DNA of 64,000 nucleotides from Linnemannia elongata. Lineage: Eukaryota > Mortierellomycota > Mortierellomycetes > Mortierellales > Mortierellaceae. This document shows positions 31,950-44,166 of the stretch, in pieces. The stretch lies in the NCBI GenBank assembly GCA_036320915.1, contig JAXBDG010000002.1, forward strand, positions 186,001 through 250,000. Reading direction: 5' to 3'. Position 1 is the first letter of the stretch; each line of letters starts with the position of its first letter. Below the pieces are notes generated by a model. The model worked only from the letters and a program-made list of their open reading frames with translations. It made no database searches and had not been told where the DNA came from. The position numbers and the translations under genes were made by a program.

Positions 31950-32901
31950 GGATATACCCCTTTCCTGTATCCTCATTACAAGTTGCATGCCTGGTCTTCA
32001 GTCAAGCGAGCAGAGCAAAACAAAATGCATTGACATTCGTGCCTATAACCACATGCCGAGCTTGCCCCCCTTTCTAACCCTATACTCATGATCGCACTAT
32101 GTTTGTTTTTTCTTTTGTTTATCTAGTGGCGGGTAGTTTTCAGTTTTTAGGGGCTCTGTTGACATACCTCTTGCATAACTCTCATGCATCCAAGGTACAT
32201 TATATGGTTTCTTTCAGTCCAGAATCGAATTGCCCCATGAATGCCCGTCTCGTGATGGGTGCCAACATCCTAAACCAACCAATCACCATACACGCAACCC
32301 AAACCCGTATCACCTGCCCCTAACGCGCTTTCTACGGGGTTTTTTTTCCCTACCTTCCTGCTGAATGGTTTAGAGTGGATCAATGGCAGGATTAGGGATA
32401 ACACTCCTCAATTTCGGGATCCGGATGCGCGGCGGTCTAGGTACAATTTTCAACAACGATACCTCCACCAACAATCCAGACCCCTCCACCTACACATATA
32501 ACCCCATCATTGGAGAAATCACCCAAATCTCCAAACCCGCCTTACCATCCATGGACGATACCGGATATATCGGTGCTCCTCCCCCTCCCGGGTATGGGTA
32601 CGAGGCGAATGCGGATTCGAGAGAGATGGATTGGTTGCAAATGGATCTGGAGTCACATTGGGTGTCGATGGTGTTGATGATGGCCGGGTGGATGGTGCTC
32701 GTTAAGGCGTTGGCGGAGTATGCAATTGCGAAGAGGACAGAGTCGATTATTAAAGCACGTCTGGAGAATGAGGATTTGGAGGATGGTGGGTTGGGTGATG
32801 AGGTGGAGGAAGAAGAGGGGATGGAGGAGTTACATGACCGGCTTAGAGGAGGTAACAGGGATGTGACAGGAGGGAGGATTGTTGGGTATATCTCTAGTTA
32901 G
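30334..32901 (+). CDS. BSD2: Bsd2/Ndfip-family Rsp5/NEDD4 adaptor
   Basis: Exons 30334-30354, 30524-31339, 31667-31832, 32127-32194 and 32374-32901 give about 532 residues. The N-terminal ~270 residues are Ser/Thr/Pro/Gln-rich and disordered. The family core is EMTVMSP, DEILVDGLPVGNILQFLWNIAVAGSFQFLGALLTYLLH, SGSMAGLGITLLNFGIRMRGG and HWVSMVLMMAGWMVLVKALAEYAIAKR, giving three membrane segments. Bsd2 and Ndfip proteins recruit Rsp5/NEDD4 ubiquitin ligases to cargo such as metal transporters through PPxY motifs. A PPTY motif (residues ~278-281) is formed across the exon 2/exon 3 junction. A second, PPGY (~427-430), sits in the long loop between membrane segments 2 and 3, cytosolic if topology follows Ndfip. 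The first coding exon is only 21 nt. The C-terminus is acidic. Identification is strong from the membrane core; length exceeds most homologues because of the N-terminus. Confidence 0.9.
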
Positions 32902-33018
32902 GATGATGTCTGAAAACCGTCGACACAGCTTGCAGTCCTTGTACATAGCATTTTCCTATCCACTCTCATTCACGCGTCATATCACGTGAACGTATCCAGT
33001 CTTTTGGTGTTTTTCAAC

Positions 33019-33053
<35 letters not shown>

Positions 33054-33266
33054 AGTGATGCACACATCACAGGCGCGAAAGTGTTTTTTTTTTTATTCTT
33101 TCACTCTGTTTTTATCGCCTTTGTTTCTAGAACAATTTCGTTGAGTCCTTGGGAATAGCCTTTTTTTAAAAAAAAAAACAAATAAGCATAGATCCGTCCC
33201 ACCCCTCTTCGGCTCATTTCGACGCAAACGCAACTAAAAAATTTCCTATCCCGACTGGGGGATCCT
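32902..33266. other. Convergent 3' flanks with poly(T)
   Basis: About 365 bp between the stop codons of the Bsd2 homologue and GIS2. It contains a T run of about 32 nt near 33020-33051, a shorter T run near 33085, and an adjoining T7/A10 pair near 33161-33178. Termination signals of both genes must lie here. Confidence 0.55.
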
Positions 33267-33457
33267 TCATATCAACACCTGGTTCTGAGGGCAATCGCGA
33301 GACTAAGGGAAAAAAAATAAATAAAGAAGGCATGTAAACAGCACTGTCAGTAACCGATTCACAAACACAAAGGCCCATCAAAGTGCCAAAGTGAACCCGA
33401 CCCTCCCCTTACTCTCAAAAGCAACAACTCCCGACATTGCAAAAATGACGGAAAAAG

Positions 33458-33496
<39 letters not shown>

Positions 33497-34630
33497 TACG
33501 ATATGACCTTCCTGCTGACACTTGAAACAAACCTGAGCACGGGGCCCATCAGGACACTCTCTCGAGAGATGACCAAACAGGTTACAGTTATAGCACTTGA
33601 CCCCACTGGCCTTGCAGTCACGCGAGAAATGGTTCAATCCTCCACACTTGTAGCAAACCACCCTTCCTCCTTGGTTCCCACCCGCAAAGCCGCCCGTGTT
33701 ACCGCCGTTGATAGAGTTGTTGTTACCGCCAAAGTTTCCGTTGTTATTGTTGTTGAAGGTGTCGTTGTTGTTGTTTCTGACAAAGTTGTTACGTCCGCCA
33801 GATGGTGGTGGAGGGCCACCGAAATGGTTACGAGGCATGGGTGGACCGTTGAATCGAGGTGCGCCCCTACAGTTCCTCGCCATATGTCCCTATGTACAAC
33901 ATCATGAAAACGCAAGTTACAAAGGTGAGTATTTGTGAACATATGTCACAGGAGACGAAAAAAGGATTAAACGTCATCAGGGATGGCAGCAGCGACTTAC
34001 AAACATGCCACAGTTGTAACAGCGTCCTGCAGCGCCTCCAGCGTTCCGCGCCACCCGGATCGAAGGGCAATCCGCCTGAATATGTCCAACTACGTAAACA
34101 AGCAACAAAAACACAAAACAGGTTAGATCAGAAACCCCTTCATCTCATATCTTCAAGGAATCCCACTTATTAATTTCCTTTGTCAATTTATCATTTGCAA
34201 AAATGTCATATTGGTATGAGGTGTCATATGCCACCCACCTCCTCCGCAAGAGTAGCACTGCTTAGAATCAGTGGTACGGGGCATGGGGCAGAGGTTCGAC
34301 TCATGGCCAGTCTGCTTGCAGTTGTAACACAGCCTCTCGGGTTCCGTGCACACACTTGCGTAGTGGCCCACTACAAAAACAACGAGAAAGGAACGAGAAG
34401 ACAAATGATTGTCGGTGTGATCGGATGGATCAAAGGTAGTAAGTAGTGTTGAGAGAATATGGTCAGCTCACTAGGAAAAAACAACACGCGCATATTCATG
34501 GGAGACGAGGTGGAGACTTGTTTTTGGTTGTGGTTGACCAAAGAGTAATAGGTTTCGTAGGAAGATGGAGGTATGAAGTTTCAAGCTTACCATTGCCACA
34601 CTTGAAGCAGCCCTTCCTTGGATACGACAT
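33267..34630 (-). CDS. GIS2: Seven-zinc-knuckle nucleic-acid-binding protein, GIS2/CNBP
   Basis: Minus-strand exons 34630-34591, 34370-34239, 34089-34001, 33889-33500 and 33302-33267 give about 228 residues. Seven CCHC knuckles are present: CFKCGNVGHYASVC, CYNCKQTGHESNLC, CYSCGGVGHIQADC, CYNCGMFGHMARNC, CYKCGGLNHFSRDC, CYNCNLFGHLSREC and CFKCQQEGHISRDC. All zinc ligands are intact. Between knuckles 4 and 5 there is a ~70-residue Asn/Gly/Pro linker longer than in yeast Gis2. Gis2/CNBP proteins bind single-stranded nucleic acid and mRNA and associate with ribosomes and stress granules. The last exon codes for only SRDCPQNQVLI, but it is required to complete knuckle 7. Intron 4 begins GTAAG and runs straight into a 37-nt U tract. 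Nearer AG sites were rejected because they leave knuckle 7 without its last Cys. Confidence 0.92.
33458..33494 (-). repeat. 37-nt A/T homopolymer inside GIS2 intron 4
   Basis: A run of 37 A on the plus strand is a U37 tract in the GIS2 pre-mRNA. It begins about 4 nt after the 5' splice site GTAAG. The length may be affected by sequencing or assembly error. Confidence 0.85.
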
Positions 34631-35945
34631 GATGATCCTTCTTTGTTCTTTAATCCGACTAATACAAGTTCAGCAAATCAAGAAAAGGAAGGCATAAGAA
34701 ACAACCCTGATAAATGAAAACACCATAGTAAAAAACCCTCCGCGGTCCGTGGTGTCCTCGGTTTGTCGATCGATCATTGGCTGTACTCCGTTGTCCATGT
34801 GTCCATTCAAAAAAACAGACTCCCCCTTCACCCTCCTCCCTCTTTTCACCTCCAAACCCTAGTGTTCGTCGCTGTTACTGCCATGAATCTTTTGTTGGAG
34901 AGTGCTGTCGCCACCAAGCCTCCTGTTCAGTCGCGTCAATTGGCGTCATCTCTCGATATTGCAAACAAACGCGTCCTCAGCGATGACCGCGTGCAGGAAA
35001 CCCCCCAGTCTTTATATATAACACGAGACGACAGGAAAAACTCTGGAAAATTCCTTATTATCATGTTAGGTATTGTGACAACGACTGGTTGCTGAGTGGT
35101 ATTGTTGATAATGGTATATATGGACACTTATCGTTCCTTCTCAGCTGTTGAATGGGAGCAAAACTCGTTCTCGCGTATTCCTCATTCCATTATCCTCCTG
35201 TCCCTGACCTCAAACATAACGAACTCAATCTGCCGTTTGTCCTCCATTTGTGCCTGGGCGGTTGTCCTCCCGTGTTGTCTGATTCCAGAAAAGCGGCTAC
35301 TGGCGATTTACCTCAAGAGAGTGAGAGTGGTGAGTTTGTAGAAAAGGAAGCAAAAAAAAAAGGCACCTGAACACTGGTTCCTCTTTTTCACACCCCCAGC
35401 AATTAAACGTACGTCATGTGCGAATCATGTGACCGATTTCTGTTCATTTATCACTCGACCTCCGGCCGACATTCTCAGTTACCCAACTTGACTCTCCTTT
35501 GGTGCTCAGTTTCATCGTAACCATGAAGGCGCCAAGCAACCAATTGACATGCACACACAATCAGCTAACATTATTTGAGATATGTTGGTTTGGGTTCCTT
35601 TGAGTTTCGTGTCCGCCCAAGTCTTCTCCAGTTCATATACGTGGTCGGTACCTCATCTCGCTTTGATTCATCCGGGTGGGTCAAGGAATATAGGGGGAGC
35701 CTCTGAGGCCACCATTGTGGAATAACTCTCCGCCCATCGATCGTTCTCTCGCCACTATGATAAAACAACTCCCTCTTTCCTCTTTGCAATTACTAATTCA
35801 CTCACTCCTTTCTTTTCTTTCTCCATCTCTCACCAGCACCAGTCTCGTAATCATTCCTCACACACCATTCCGTTTTGATATTACAAGGTAGGATACTATT
35901 TCCATTAGGATTAAAAAAAAACTGCAAAGACGCTATTTATTTTGT
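34631..35945. other. Intergenic region between GIS2 and the 14-3-3 gene
   Basis: About 1.3 kb. It contains the GIS2 promoter (adjacent to 34630) and the 3' flank of the 14-3-3 gene. A frame at 34883-35092 (MNLLLESAVATKPPVQSRQL...) reads sensibly for ~50 residues, but it has no recognisable family and no clear splice partner, so it is not called. No RNA gene or repeat was seen. Confidence 0.5.
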
Positions 35946-36934
35946 TTACTCGTCAGCGGGGGCCTCAGCCTCGGCGTCACCTCTGGGGCCTGTTGTCGTC
36001 GATACGAGATCATTGTCGAATGCGATTGATGTAGATGGCAAAGGATGTCCAGTTGTCCGATGGGAGTTGGTTGTCAAATGTATCATAGAAGAGAAGAGGA
36101 AGAGGAGATATGGGGAATGGTTAGCAAGTGATCCAGATCAAGATAGCAAAGACTCAAGAATCATCAGAAATAAAGGGAAGCAAAGCAGTACCATCCTGCA
36201 TGTCGGAGGTCCAGAGGGTCAAGTTGTCTCTGAGGAGCTGCATGATCAATGTAGAGTCCTTGTAGCTCTCCTCGCTAAGGGTATCCAACTCAGCGATGGC
36301 ATCGTCGAAGGCCTGCTTGGCCAAATGGCAAGCACGGTCGGGGGAGTTCAAGATCTCGTAGTAGAAGACGGAGAAGTTGAGGGCCAATCCGAGGCGAATA
36401 GGGTGGGTAGGGGGCAACTCGGTGATGGCGACATCCGAGGCGTTCTTGTAGGCCTCGAGGGACTTGTCGGAAGCCTCCTTGCGCTTGTCGCCGGTGGCGA
36501 ACTCGGCCAAGTAGCGGTAGTAGTCACCCTTCATCTTGTGGTAGAAGACCTTGGACTCTCCCAACTGGGCGTTGGGGATCAAGTGATCAGCGAGAACCTC
36601 AAGAATATCGTTGCAGATGCCCTCGAGCTCCTCCTCGATCTTGGTGCGGTAGGTCTTGATCATGGCGACGTGGGCCTCGGATCCCTTGGACTCCTCCTTC
36701 TGCTCGATCGAGGAGACAATGCGCCACGAGGCACGGCGGGCACCAATGACGTTCTTGTAGGCGACGGACAAGAGGTTGCGCTCCTCGACCGACAACTCCT
36801 TGCCAACGGAGGCGACATCCTTCATGTTCTTGACCATCTCTATTAAACGTTGAAAGATTACATATTATTAGTGTTACTGTTGGGTATTTTTTAAATGTTG
36901 TTCGTTCGTTATTGTTGCCAATTCGTTTTAGTTG

Positions 36935-36973
<39 letters not shown>

Positions 36974-38164
36974 CACTGCTCGTTGTCGTCGTTGCCGAAC
37001 AAGTAGTAGCAAGTAGTCGTCATGATTTTTTTTCGTTCCTGTTATTTTTTGGCTTGCCCCTTCTTGGTTGTGCAACCGCGTGACCTCGGCCGAGTTGGAG
37101 TGTGTGTATGTGTGTATGTGTGTGGGCGTGTGTGCATGAGTCCGGAGGCGTTTGTATGCGTGTTTGCGTAAAAAAAATTGTGTTGCCCAGCTGCCTGCCT
37201 CTCTGAGATGTGACATGATTGTCTTGCACCCAAAAAAGACAAGAATCGAGTTACAGCTTTCGTATGCTCGACTCTCTGTCTCTCCCTCCCTCTTGCTCCG
37301 TTCTCTCCCCTGGAAAAAAAATAGACCACGCAAGGAACAATCCTCCCTCCTTTTTGGACCTCCTTCTCCCCCGTTGCCGAAAGCGCATTCTTATGAAGGA
37401 AGGAAATAGAAGAAAAAAAAATGGAAAAGAAGAAATAGGAAGTGGGAGGGAATGATGATGGTACAGAAAAGGTGTGGAGAGAGCGACGGACTTGGGATCC
37501 CAGGGCACATATTTTTTCCTTATTCATATTTTGACTCGGGGACCCAGAACATTAAAAAAAAAGCCGCTTTCCACTGCTGAGTGATATGTCAGGCCTGGTT
37601 GTGGTTGGGTAATAAAATGACGCGCATTGTAGTGGCGGTGGCGTTGGTCGTGGTGGTGGTGACGACGATAACAGGTGTTGCACGTCGCTCCCTCTGTTGA
37701 AAAGTCCAAAAGTCGATGTGTCCAGATGACCAAGCAAAGATGATGACTGAGATGAGAACAAAAACGAGCTTGTTTTCCTCTGCTGGTCCTGATCAACGCC
37801 GTCGTCTGATGAAGAATAAGAGAAGAGAAGAATAAAGTAGCGTGTGTTGTTCCTTTTTTTTTCGTGGCGCAGAGAATAGAAAAAAGGTACACACATATAC
37901 ACAGACACATAGCACGCCCAAAAAATAATAGAGGCACGCGCGTGAAATCCTTGTGTTTGCTTGTGCTCGCGTGAGAGAGTGCTGCAAGATATGCTGTCGA
38001 CGATGGCGATGGCTTGATGCGGGTGCGAAGTGAGAGATAGACAGACGAGTATGACGAAGAGAAGAGAAAAGAGGTATGTTGTTATTACCTTCGTAACGCT
38101 CGGCCTGCTCGGCGAGCTTGGCGAGGTAGACGTGGTCTTCGCGGGTGGGGGTGGAATCAGCCAT
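35946..38164 (-). CDS. 14-3-3 protein
   Basis: Minus-strand exons 38164-38089, 36839-36192 and 35989-35946 give 255 residues, the normal family length. The sequence runs from [25 protein letters not shown] to [17 protein letters not shown]. Diagnostic blocks are [64 protein letters not shown] and [16 protein letters not shown]. The phosphopeptide-binding residues (Lys in AYKN, Arg in GARR, and the Arg-Tyr pair in YYRYLAEF) are present. 14-3-3 dimers bind phosphoserine/threonine motifs in many signalling and cell-cycle proteins; the yeast homologues are Bmh1/Bmh2. Intron 1 is about 1,249 nt, roughly ten times the usual size here. It carries a (TTG)n tract and TG repeats. Intron 2 is about 202 nt. 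The start is the only ATG compatible with the conserved N-terminus. Confidence 0.96.
36926..36973. repeat. (TTG)n microsatellite in 14-3-3 intron 1
   Basis: About 14 tandem TTG triplets lie within the long first intron of the 14-3-3 gene. On the transcribed (minus) strand this reads as (CAA)n. Confidence 0.85.
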
Positions 38165-38594
38165 TGTATGAATATGTGTTGTGTGGTGGGTGTGAAGTGA
38201 GAAAGAGAGAGAGTTGAGGAAATGAAGAAAGAAAGAAAGAAAAGAAGAGAAGAAGAGGAAGAGTGAGAGGAGAGATAAAAAGAACTCAAAAGAAGAAAAA
38301 AAAAAAACTGTCCGAGGGAGGGGGAGGGAGGGGAATGGGTATGTGGGTGGGAGGGTGAGCGTGTGATGTCTGACTGGCTGGCTGGCTGGCTGGGTGCTGA
38401 GTGGGGAGGGTGAATGAATGCCTTCAGGACAGAAGGACAGAGGGCAGGATATGAAGTAAGTGCGATCTCAAGTAAAAAGTGACTGTTTGTTCGGCAAGCG
38501 GAGTTTTATATCAGTGATGGCTGGCCTTTTCTTCGTTTTGAATCGTCATATCAAACTGAGAGCATGAATGTGAGGATGAACACCTGTGCCACAC

Positions 38595-38625
<31 letters not shown>

Positions 38626-41600
38626 TAAGCAAACAACAAACTCGCTGGCTGAACTGGCTGACAACAACAACAACACCAACACACGCTAATCTCACTCTTT
38701 CTGTTGCGATTCAATTGATTCGCTCAACTACTCTATCCACATTTTATTTTTTCGCTTGCCGAACATGTTTCCCCTTCTCACTCTCTTTCTCACTCTCTCT
38801 CCCTCTGTCTCTGCTCTCTCTCTCTCCTTTCCCCTTCTCCCCCTTCTTTTTCTATGACCTTTTTTTTTTTTTTTTTCCTTTGCCGAAAATCATTACGCTC
38901 TTACTCGCTCATTTCATTTCTTCAGAAATAAACGTCTTCTAACACTTTCATATTCTCCTGACTTTGTGTACCTTTCTCCCTATGTTGCGATGATATTAAA
39001 AAAAAACGAGGCATAACTCATCATCATAATCTAACCATCATCATCGAAACGCAAACTCGTCCATAGGTCGAGTCGACACTACGTCAACCCCCTCTCTCCG
39101 TCTTGTTGCTTTTCGCACTCTCTTCTATTTGGGTACACAACAACTCCGCCCAACCCAACTCCACGCTGATCCGTTCAATTGCTCGTGGCAAAGTGGGAAC
39201 ACGCTGGTATGGTACAGATGATACCCAAAAAAAAAAGTGGAGTGTACTACATTCACCTCACAGACTGACGGGAACAAAAATAAAGGTACCATTCCACTTC
39301 TTGTTCATATATTTGAGGAAATCACAGAAAACCATGGGGTGCGAGGGGGATGAGAGGAAGAGGAAAAGAAGGATCATCTCATCTGTGGTTGAGTGCACTC
39401 ATGCTACTTTTTACATCTATGATATGGTATGGGTGGTGTACCAAGTCTTTTCCTTTTCTTTTTTTTTTGTATGTGTGTGCATCTATCCACGCTCCTTTGG
39501 CACGTTTTTTCAATGCTGCAGCCTAACGGTGTTGTTGCTTGATGAGGGCGAAAAGTAACGCGTGGTCAAACAAAGTCAACCGACAACAAAAAAAACAAAG
39601 CGCATCCAGATCTCCCAACCACAAAAATAAAGAAAATGAAGGTCAAGTGCCCATTCGTTGTTCTTCTTCAGTTCTGGCCCCCTTCATTGAACTAAATGAC
39701 CATATTTTTTTTTTATGTGCTTTGCCTCCTTTGCCTTGTCTCTCCTTTCTTCCTTACGACTTTTCTTGCTTCCTCTGTAAGCCCCTCCTGCTTGCCGAAA
39801 AAGGATACGGGCTTTGTCGTATTTGGCCCTTGTGATGCATATGGACAAGAAATAGTAAAAAAAAAAAAAAAAGGCGGTGTTAAGAAGAGAGGGACAAGAT
39901 TGCACAATGGGCGCTTGGTTTTTACTACTCTCTCCTTCTCTGTGTGTGTCTCTCTCTCTCACTTTCCAATTCATGCTTCATTCCCCTACTCCTAATCAGC
40001 CCCTTCCTCTCTCCTGCCGTCCCTACACCCTCTTCTTCAATCGGCAGCTAAAATTGGTGAATCGTTACTATCTCCCTCTCTTCCTCCCATTCATATCTGA
40101 CGAAAAAAAAAGATTCCACAAGGGGTCATAGAAAAAAACATAGAAGAGAAGGAATAAAAACGAGAGGGACGATAATCGAAAAATCGGCAAACAGAGATAA
40201 CAAACCACAGCAACCTTCCCTCCCTTCCCAAAAGCTGGCTCTCACATCCCATCCCTCATTTTTTCCGTTTACACCTTTTTTTTTCCCGCGCCTTGCAACC
40301 TTGAGGAAGTCAATGCCTGCCGAAAAATGGCGTAAAAAAAGTAAAAAGCAACAACACACGAGAACCCCCGCCAGCCCATGGTTGCTTACCACCAAAGGAA
40401 ATAAACAAGGAAAGGGATGTTTTGGTCCTGGTCTCAGCCTGGTAGGAAAAAGATGGGTGTATATTCAGCCCTTGGCATTTTAGGGCCTGGATGTGGAATA
40501 GCCCTTTCTTGACTGAACCCGTGGATACCCTCCAATCGGCCAGCCAGTCAGAACCCAGGCTTGCTTGCCGGTCGTTTTCGAGGTCAATCTGTCTTTCAGC
40601 CACTGGCGTTTGAATGTGCCCTCCTTCCCCATCATATCTAACAGTTAACAAACATGTCTGACCATCTCAATCAGGGTCGAGGGGGATCTATCTCTGTCAA
40701 CAAGCCTTGCCTCGCCCTTTCTCTTTCTTTCTCGTCAAAATCTTCGCCCATACTCCATTCATCTCTGCTTTGGTTCGGCAACAAAGTTGGACATATTAAT
40801 CGTCCCTCCTCCATCGCTTTCGCACTCACATCTAACTCTACCATCACCCTTCGTCACCAAACCACGCGTAAATTCATCTGTGCAACGTGATTTTGTTTCT
40901 TTTTTGTTTCTTTTTTGTAACTTTTCCTGCTGTTAGTTCGGAATGCCCATCACTCAAAACAAACCACACGTTTTTCATTCGGCACCCGAAGATAAAACAA
41001 ATCAGACATGTGCAAGATCGTTTTCAGTTTTATTTTTTATTTTTTTGGTCATTTCACAATTCCTTTTCTCATTCGCTATATCTCTACTACTTCTCCTTCA
41101 AAATGTTTTTTTCCTCTTTGCTTTTCATTCCTCATTCTATATTCGATTAGAGCTGCCGAAGTGCGACCATTGGTCATGGGTATGATCCAGTATACGATGG
41201 TTCATGAACAAACAGGCTCTTTCTAGTCTGCGATCATAATAGAAAAAAAGAATCTATTCTTGGGAACAATGTGGGGTTAGAAAAAGTTTTTTTTTTTTTT
41301 TTTTGGGTTTTCGGGTAGAAAAACCTCCCATCTAGGCCCATTTATCTTAATATTATTATCTTTTTTTCCTCGGCAATCGTCATCGTGCTCAGTTTTGTTC
41401 AACTCATCTTCCTTTATGTTCCTTTGTACTCCTCCTTTTCATGTTGTTCTTTTTGTTGACTGTCTTAACTTTGCCATTTGTTTTTTTTTTTTTTTTTTTT
41501 TTTTTTGCGTTTGTCATCCTCTAAGGAATGATTTTATCCCCCCCCCCCACCTTCCCCCCTTCCCCACTGGCTTGATTTCGAATCGAACGCGCACCCAATA

Positions 41601-44130
41601 CAAAAACTCTCATTTGACTCTCCACTGATCACCCCCTCAATTTGTTCTCGTACCTACTCACTCATTCCCTATCATTTCTACACACATCAGAACATCAAAA
41701 ATTTATGAAGAAAAAAAAAAGTGTTTTATTAAAGACCTATTGGTTATCCGTTTGGACAATGTCGAATATGCAGAAGCAAATGTGTCCCTTTGACCACAAT
41801 CGTAGTAGGAAGGAGGAGGAGCAGGCCGATAGTTTGTTTGTTGCCTTCCTGCACATTATACAATTAAGAAAATGAAAAACCCCCGAAAAAAAAAAAAAAA
41901 AAAAAAATACCTGGGGAATACTATCGAACCCCGCTTAGAACTGGACCTGTTCGTTAAGAAGAATGGAAAATAAAAAGATAGTGCGAATGATGGGAAGTTG
42001 TATAATCAAGACACGAGGGACACAAATAGAAATGAGGTTCCTTAAATGAGGCTAATAAACTGGAAAACCCCGAATGGCGTGGCTCTATCTGGCCCCGTTC
42101 CATTGGAACTGAAGGTATTTCCTGTGAGATGGGAATAAAAGAAAATAGAGTGTACTCAGCTATAGGAACAAACAAGGTGGGTTCCTGAACAAAACAGAGA
42201 AAGAAGAAAATCAATCGGCAGAACGGTTTGAAAGTCCTCATTATCAAGGAGAAGGGAGAGAAAAAGGAGTGAAGGTGTTTAAAAACAAATGAAAAGAAGA
42301 AAAAAATTTAGGGCGGGGAAGAGGAAGAGGAGAAAGACGACGCGCGCGCGGCGCGGCGGTCAAGCGTGATTGTGGATGATCAGATCAGCTGCGGTTACCA
42401 ACGGGCAGCAATCTGCAAGGACGCGACTCTGTCCGTTTGTTATATAAAAAAAAGTAGAAGAGTCGATGGAAGGCGATCTCCCATAAGAGAATGAATAAGA
42501 CTACATGGTAAAAAAAAAGAAGATAGGATCTCCTGTTGGACTGATAATGCGCGAAGATGGTAAAAAGAAGGGCGGCAGGTTCATGTCCGATCAAAAATAG
42601 GTGTGTGCATAAAGTTGAATATCGGCCTTTTCCAAAAAAAAAAAAAAAAAAAAAGGAACGCGTAATGTATAGGTGGATAAAAGTAAATGAAATAAACGTT
42701 GGCGCTCCAATGTTGAAAAACTCTCTATCTACCACAAGCGGAAAGGCGAGGCGCCATTGAACGGTAAATGAATGCTCCTGCAGGGAAAATTGAGTATAGT
42801 TTGTTTGTGTATATGCCAACATGGCAAAAAAAAGTTTAGAGAAAAAAGAACAGGAAGGCGCATCAACATGTTGGCAAAAGGAAAGAGAAAGAAAATAAAA
42901 AATGTGAAAAAGAAAACAAGAAAAATGAGCAACTCTTGGAGGATAATGAATAGTGGCAAGATGGGCGCGGGAAAAAAAGGAGGAGACCATCTAACAATCT
43001 CTCTGGGTCATGGTACGATGAACTACAGACTCCAGGTGTACGCGGTGGGGACACCGTAGTCGGAGAGACTGACAGACAGACCGAAGCATGGCGACCGACC
43101 GAGGGACAAGGCAAGGCAGGGCAAAATAACGTGACAGACGCGTTTTCAAGACGTGTATCGTAAAGTCGCTTGGGGGGCGGAGGACTGTGCTGTCTGCTGG
43201 CCGGGGTAGAGGGGGCGAGACAAATATTACATGGCTTCACGCCAGAGGAAGGTAAAATGAAGGTGAAGCTGGAGGTCGAGGAAGAGATGACGGACAAGGA
43301 GGTCGAGGAATATTGAACCTTGTGTGGGGTTCCGGCAATGAGTCCGTCGAATGTTGCGAGGAAGCAATCCGGCATACAGTCGCAAGTTGATTGGGAGAAG
43401 GGAATGAAGCAAATGGTTGTCGCATTGTGCGATCAAGGGGTGCGTCGATGGAGCTAGGGAGGAGGGAGTTTGGCGGCTGTTGGTATGTATGTAGTTCGGT
43501 GACAGGGACGCGAGACCAGGGAGCCTTAGGCTGTAAAAAGGGAACGTCCAATAGACCAGGGACGAGAGAAAAGAAAAACAGGGGTGCAGCAGCCTTATTA
43601 CTTAAAGGAGAAAGCGGGCGGATTCGGCGATTAACGTCGAGGTTTCTTTTTTAAAATGAGGATGGAACGAACATATGGAGGGTGTACGTGTGTATTAGAG
43701 AGTGCGAATGTTGGGGAAGGGTGATGGACACTAGAATGAGAAGTGAAAAGAGAGAGAGTGAAAGAGAGAGAGAGTGTGTGTGTGTGTGAATGGATGTGAT
43801 GGAAAAACCCCCTAGCCTCGGTGGAGGCACGATCAAGTTAGACCTGATCATGACAAGCAGTGACGGCGGACAGGAAAAAAAAAAAAAAAAAAAAAAGCCG
43901 CATTCTCACATTTGTTTGTTGGAGAGCAGTGCAGGGCACGGGGAAGAAAGGGGAGATTTGAAATTGCAATCGATATTTTGGGATATAAACCAAGCCGGGT
44001 AACAGGAGAGACAAGGAAGATAAAGAGGAAGGGTAAGGGTAAGGAAGGAAAGAGAAGAGAAGAAGAGGGAGGGAGGTGACAAAACGACGGAAGAGAAGGA
44101 AGGAGCGAAAAAGAAGGATAGTAAAGAAGG

Positions 44131-44166
<36 letters not shown>

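Noticed and set aside
33385..33457. Nearer AG acceptors for the last GIS2 exon
   Set aside because: They end the protein with a hydrophobic or truncated tail lacking the final Cys of knuckle 7; the acceptor at 33304-33303 gives SRDC and a complete knuckle.
35875..36846. A 323-codon plus-strand frame opposite the 14-3-3 gene
   Set aside because: Antisense to the conserved 14-3-3 exon and no independent motif.
41568..41666. A possible tRNA from a GTTCGATTC match on the minus strand
   Set aside because: The A-box candidate upstream is weak, no stems pair, and the region is low complexity.
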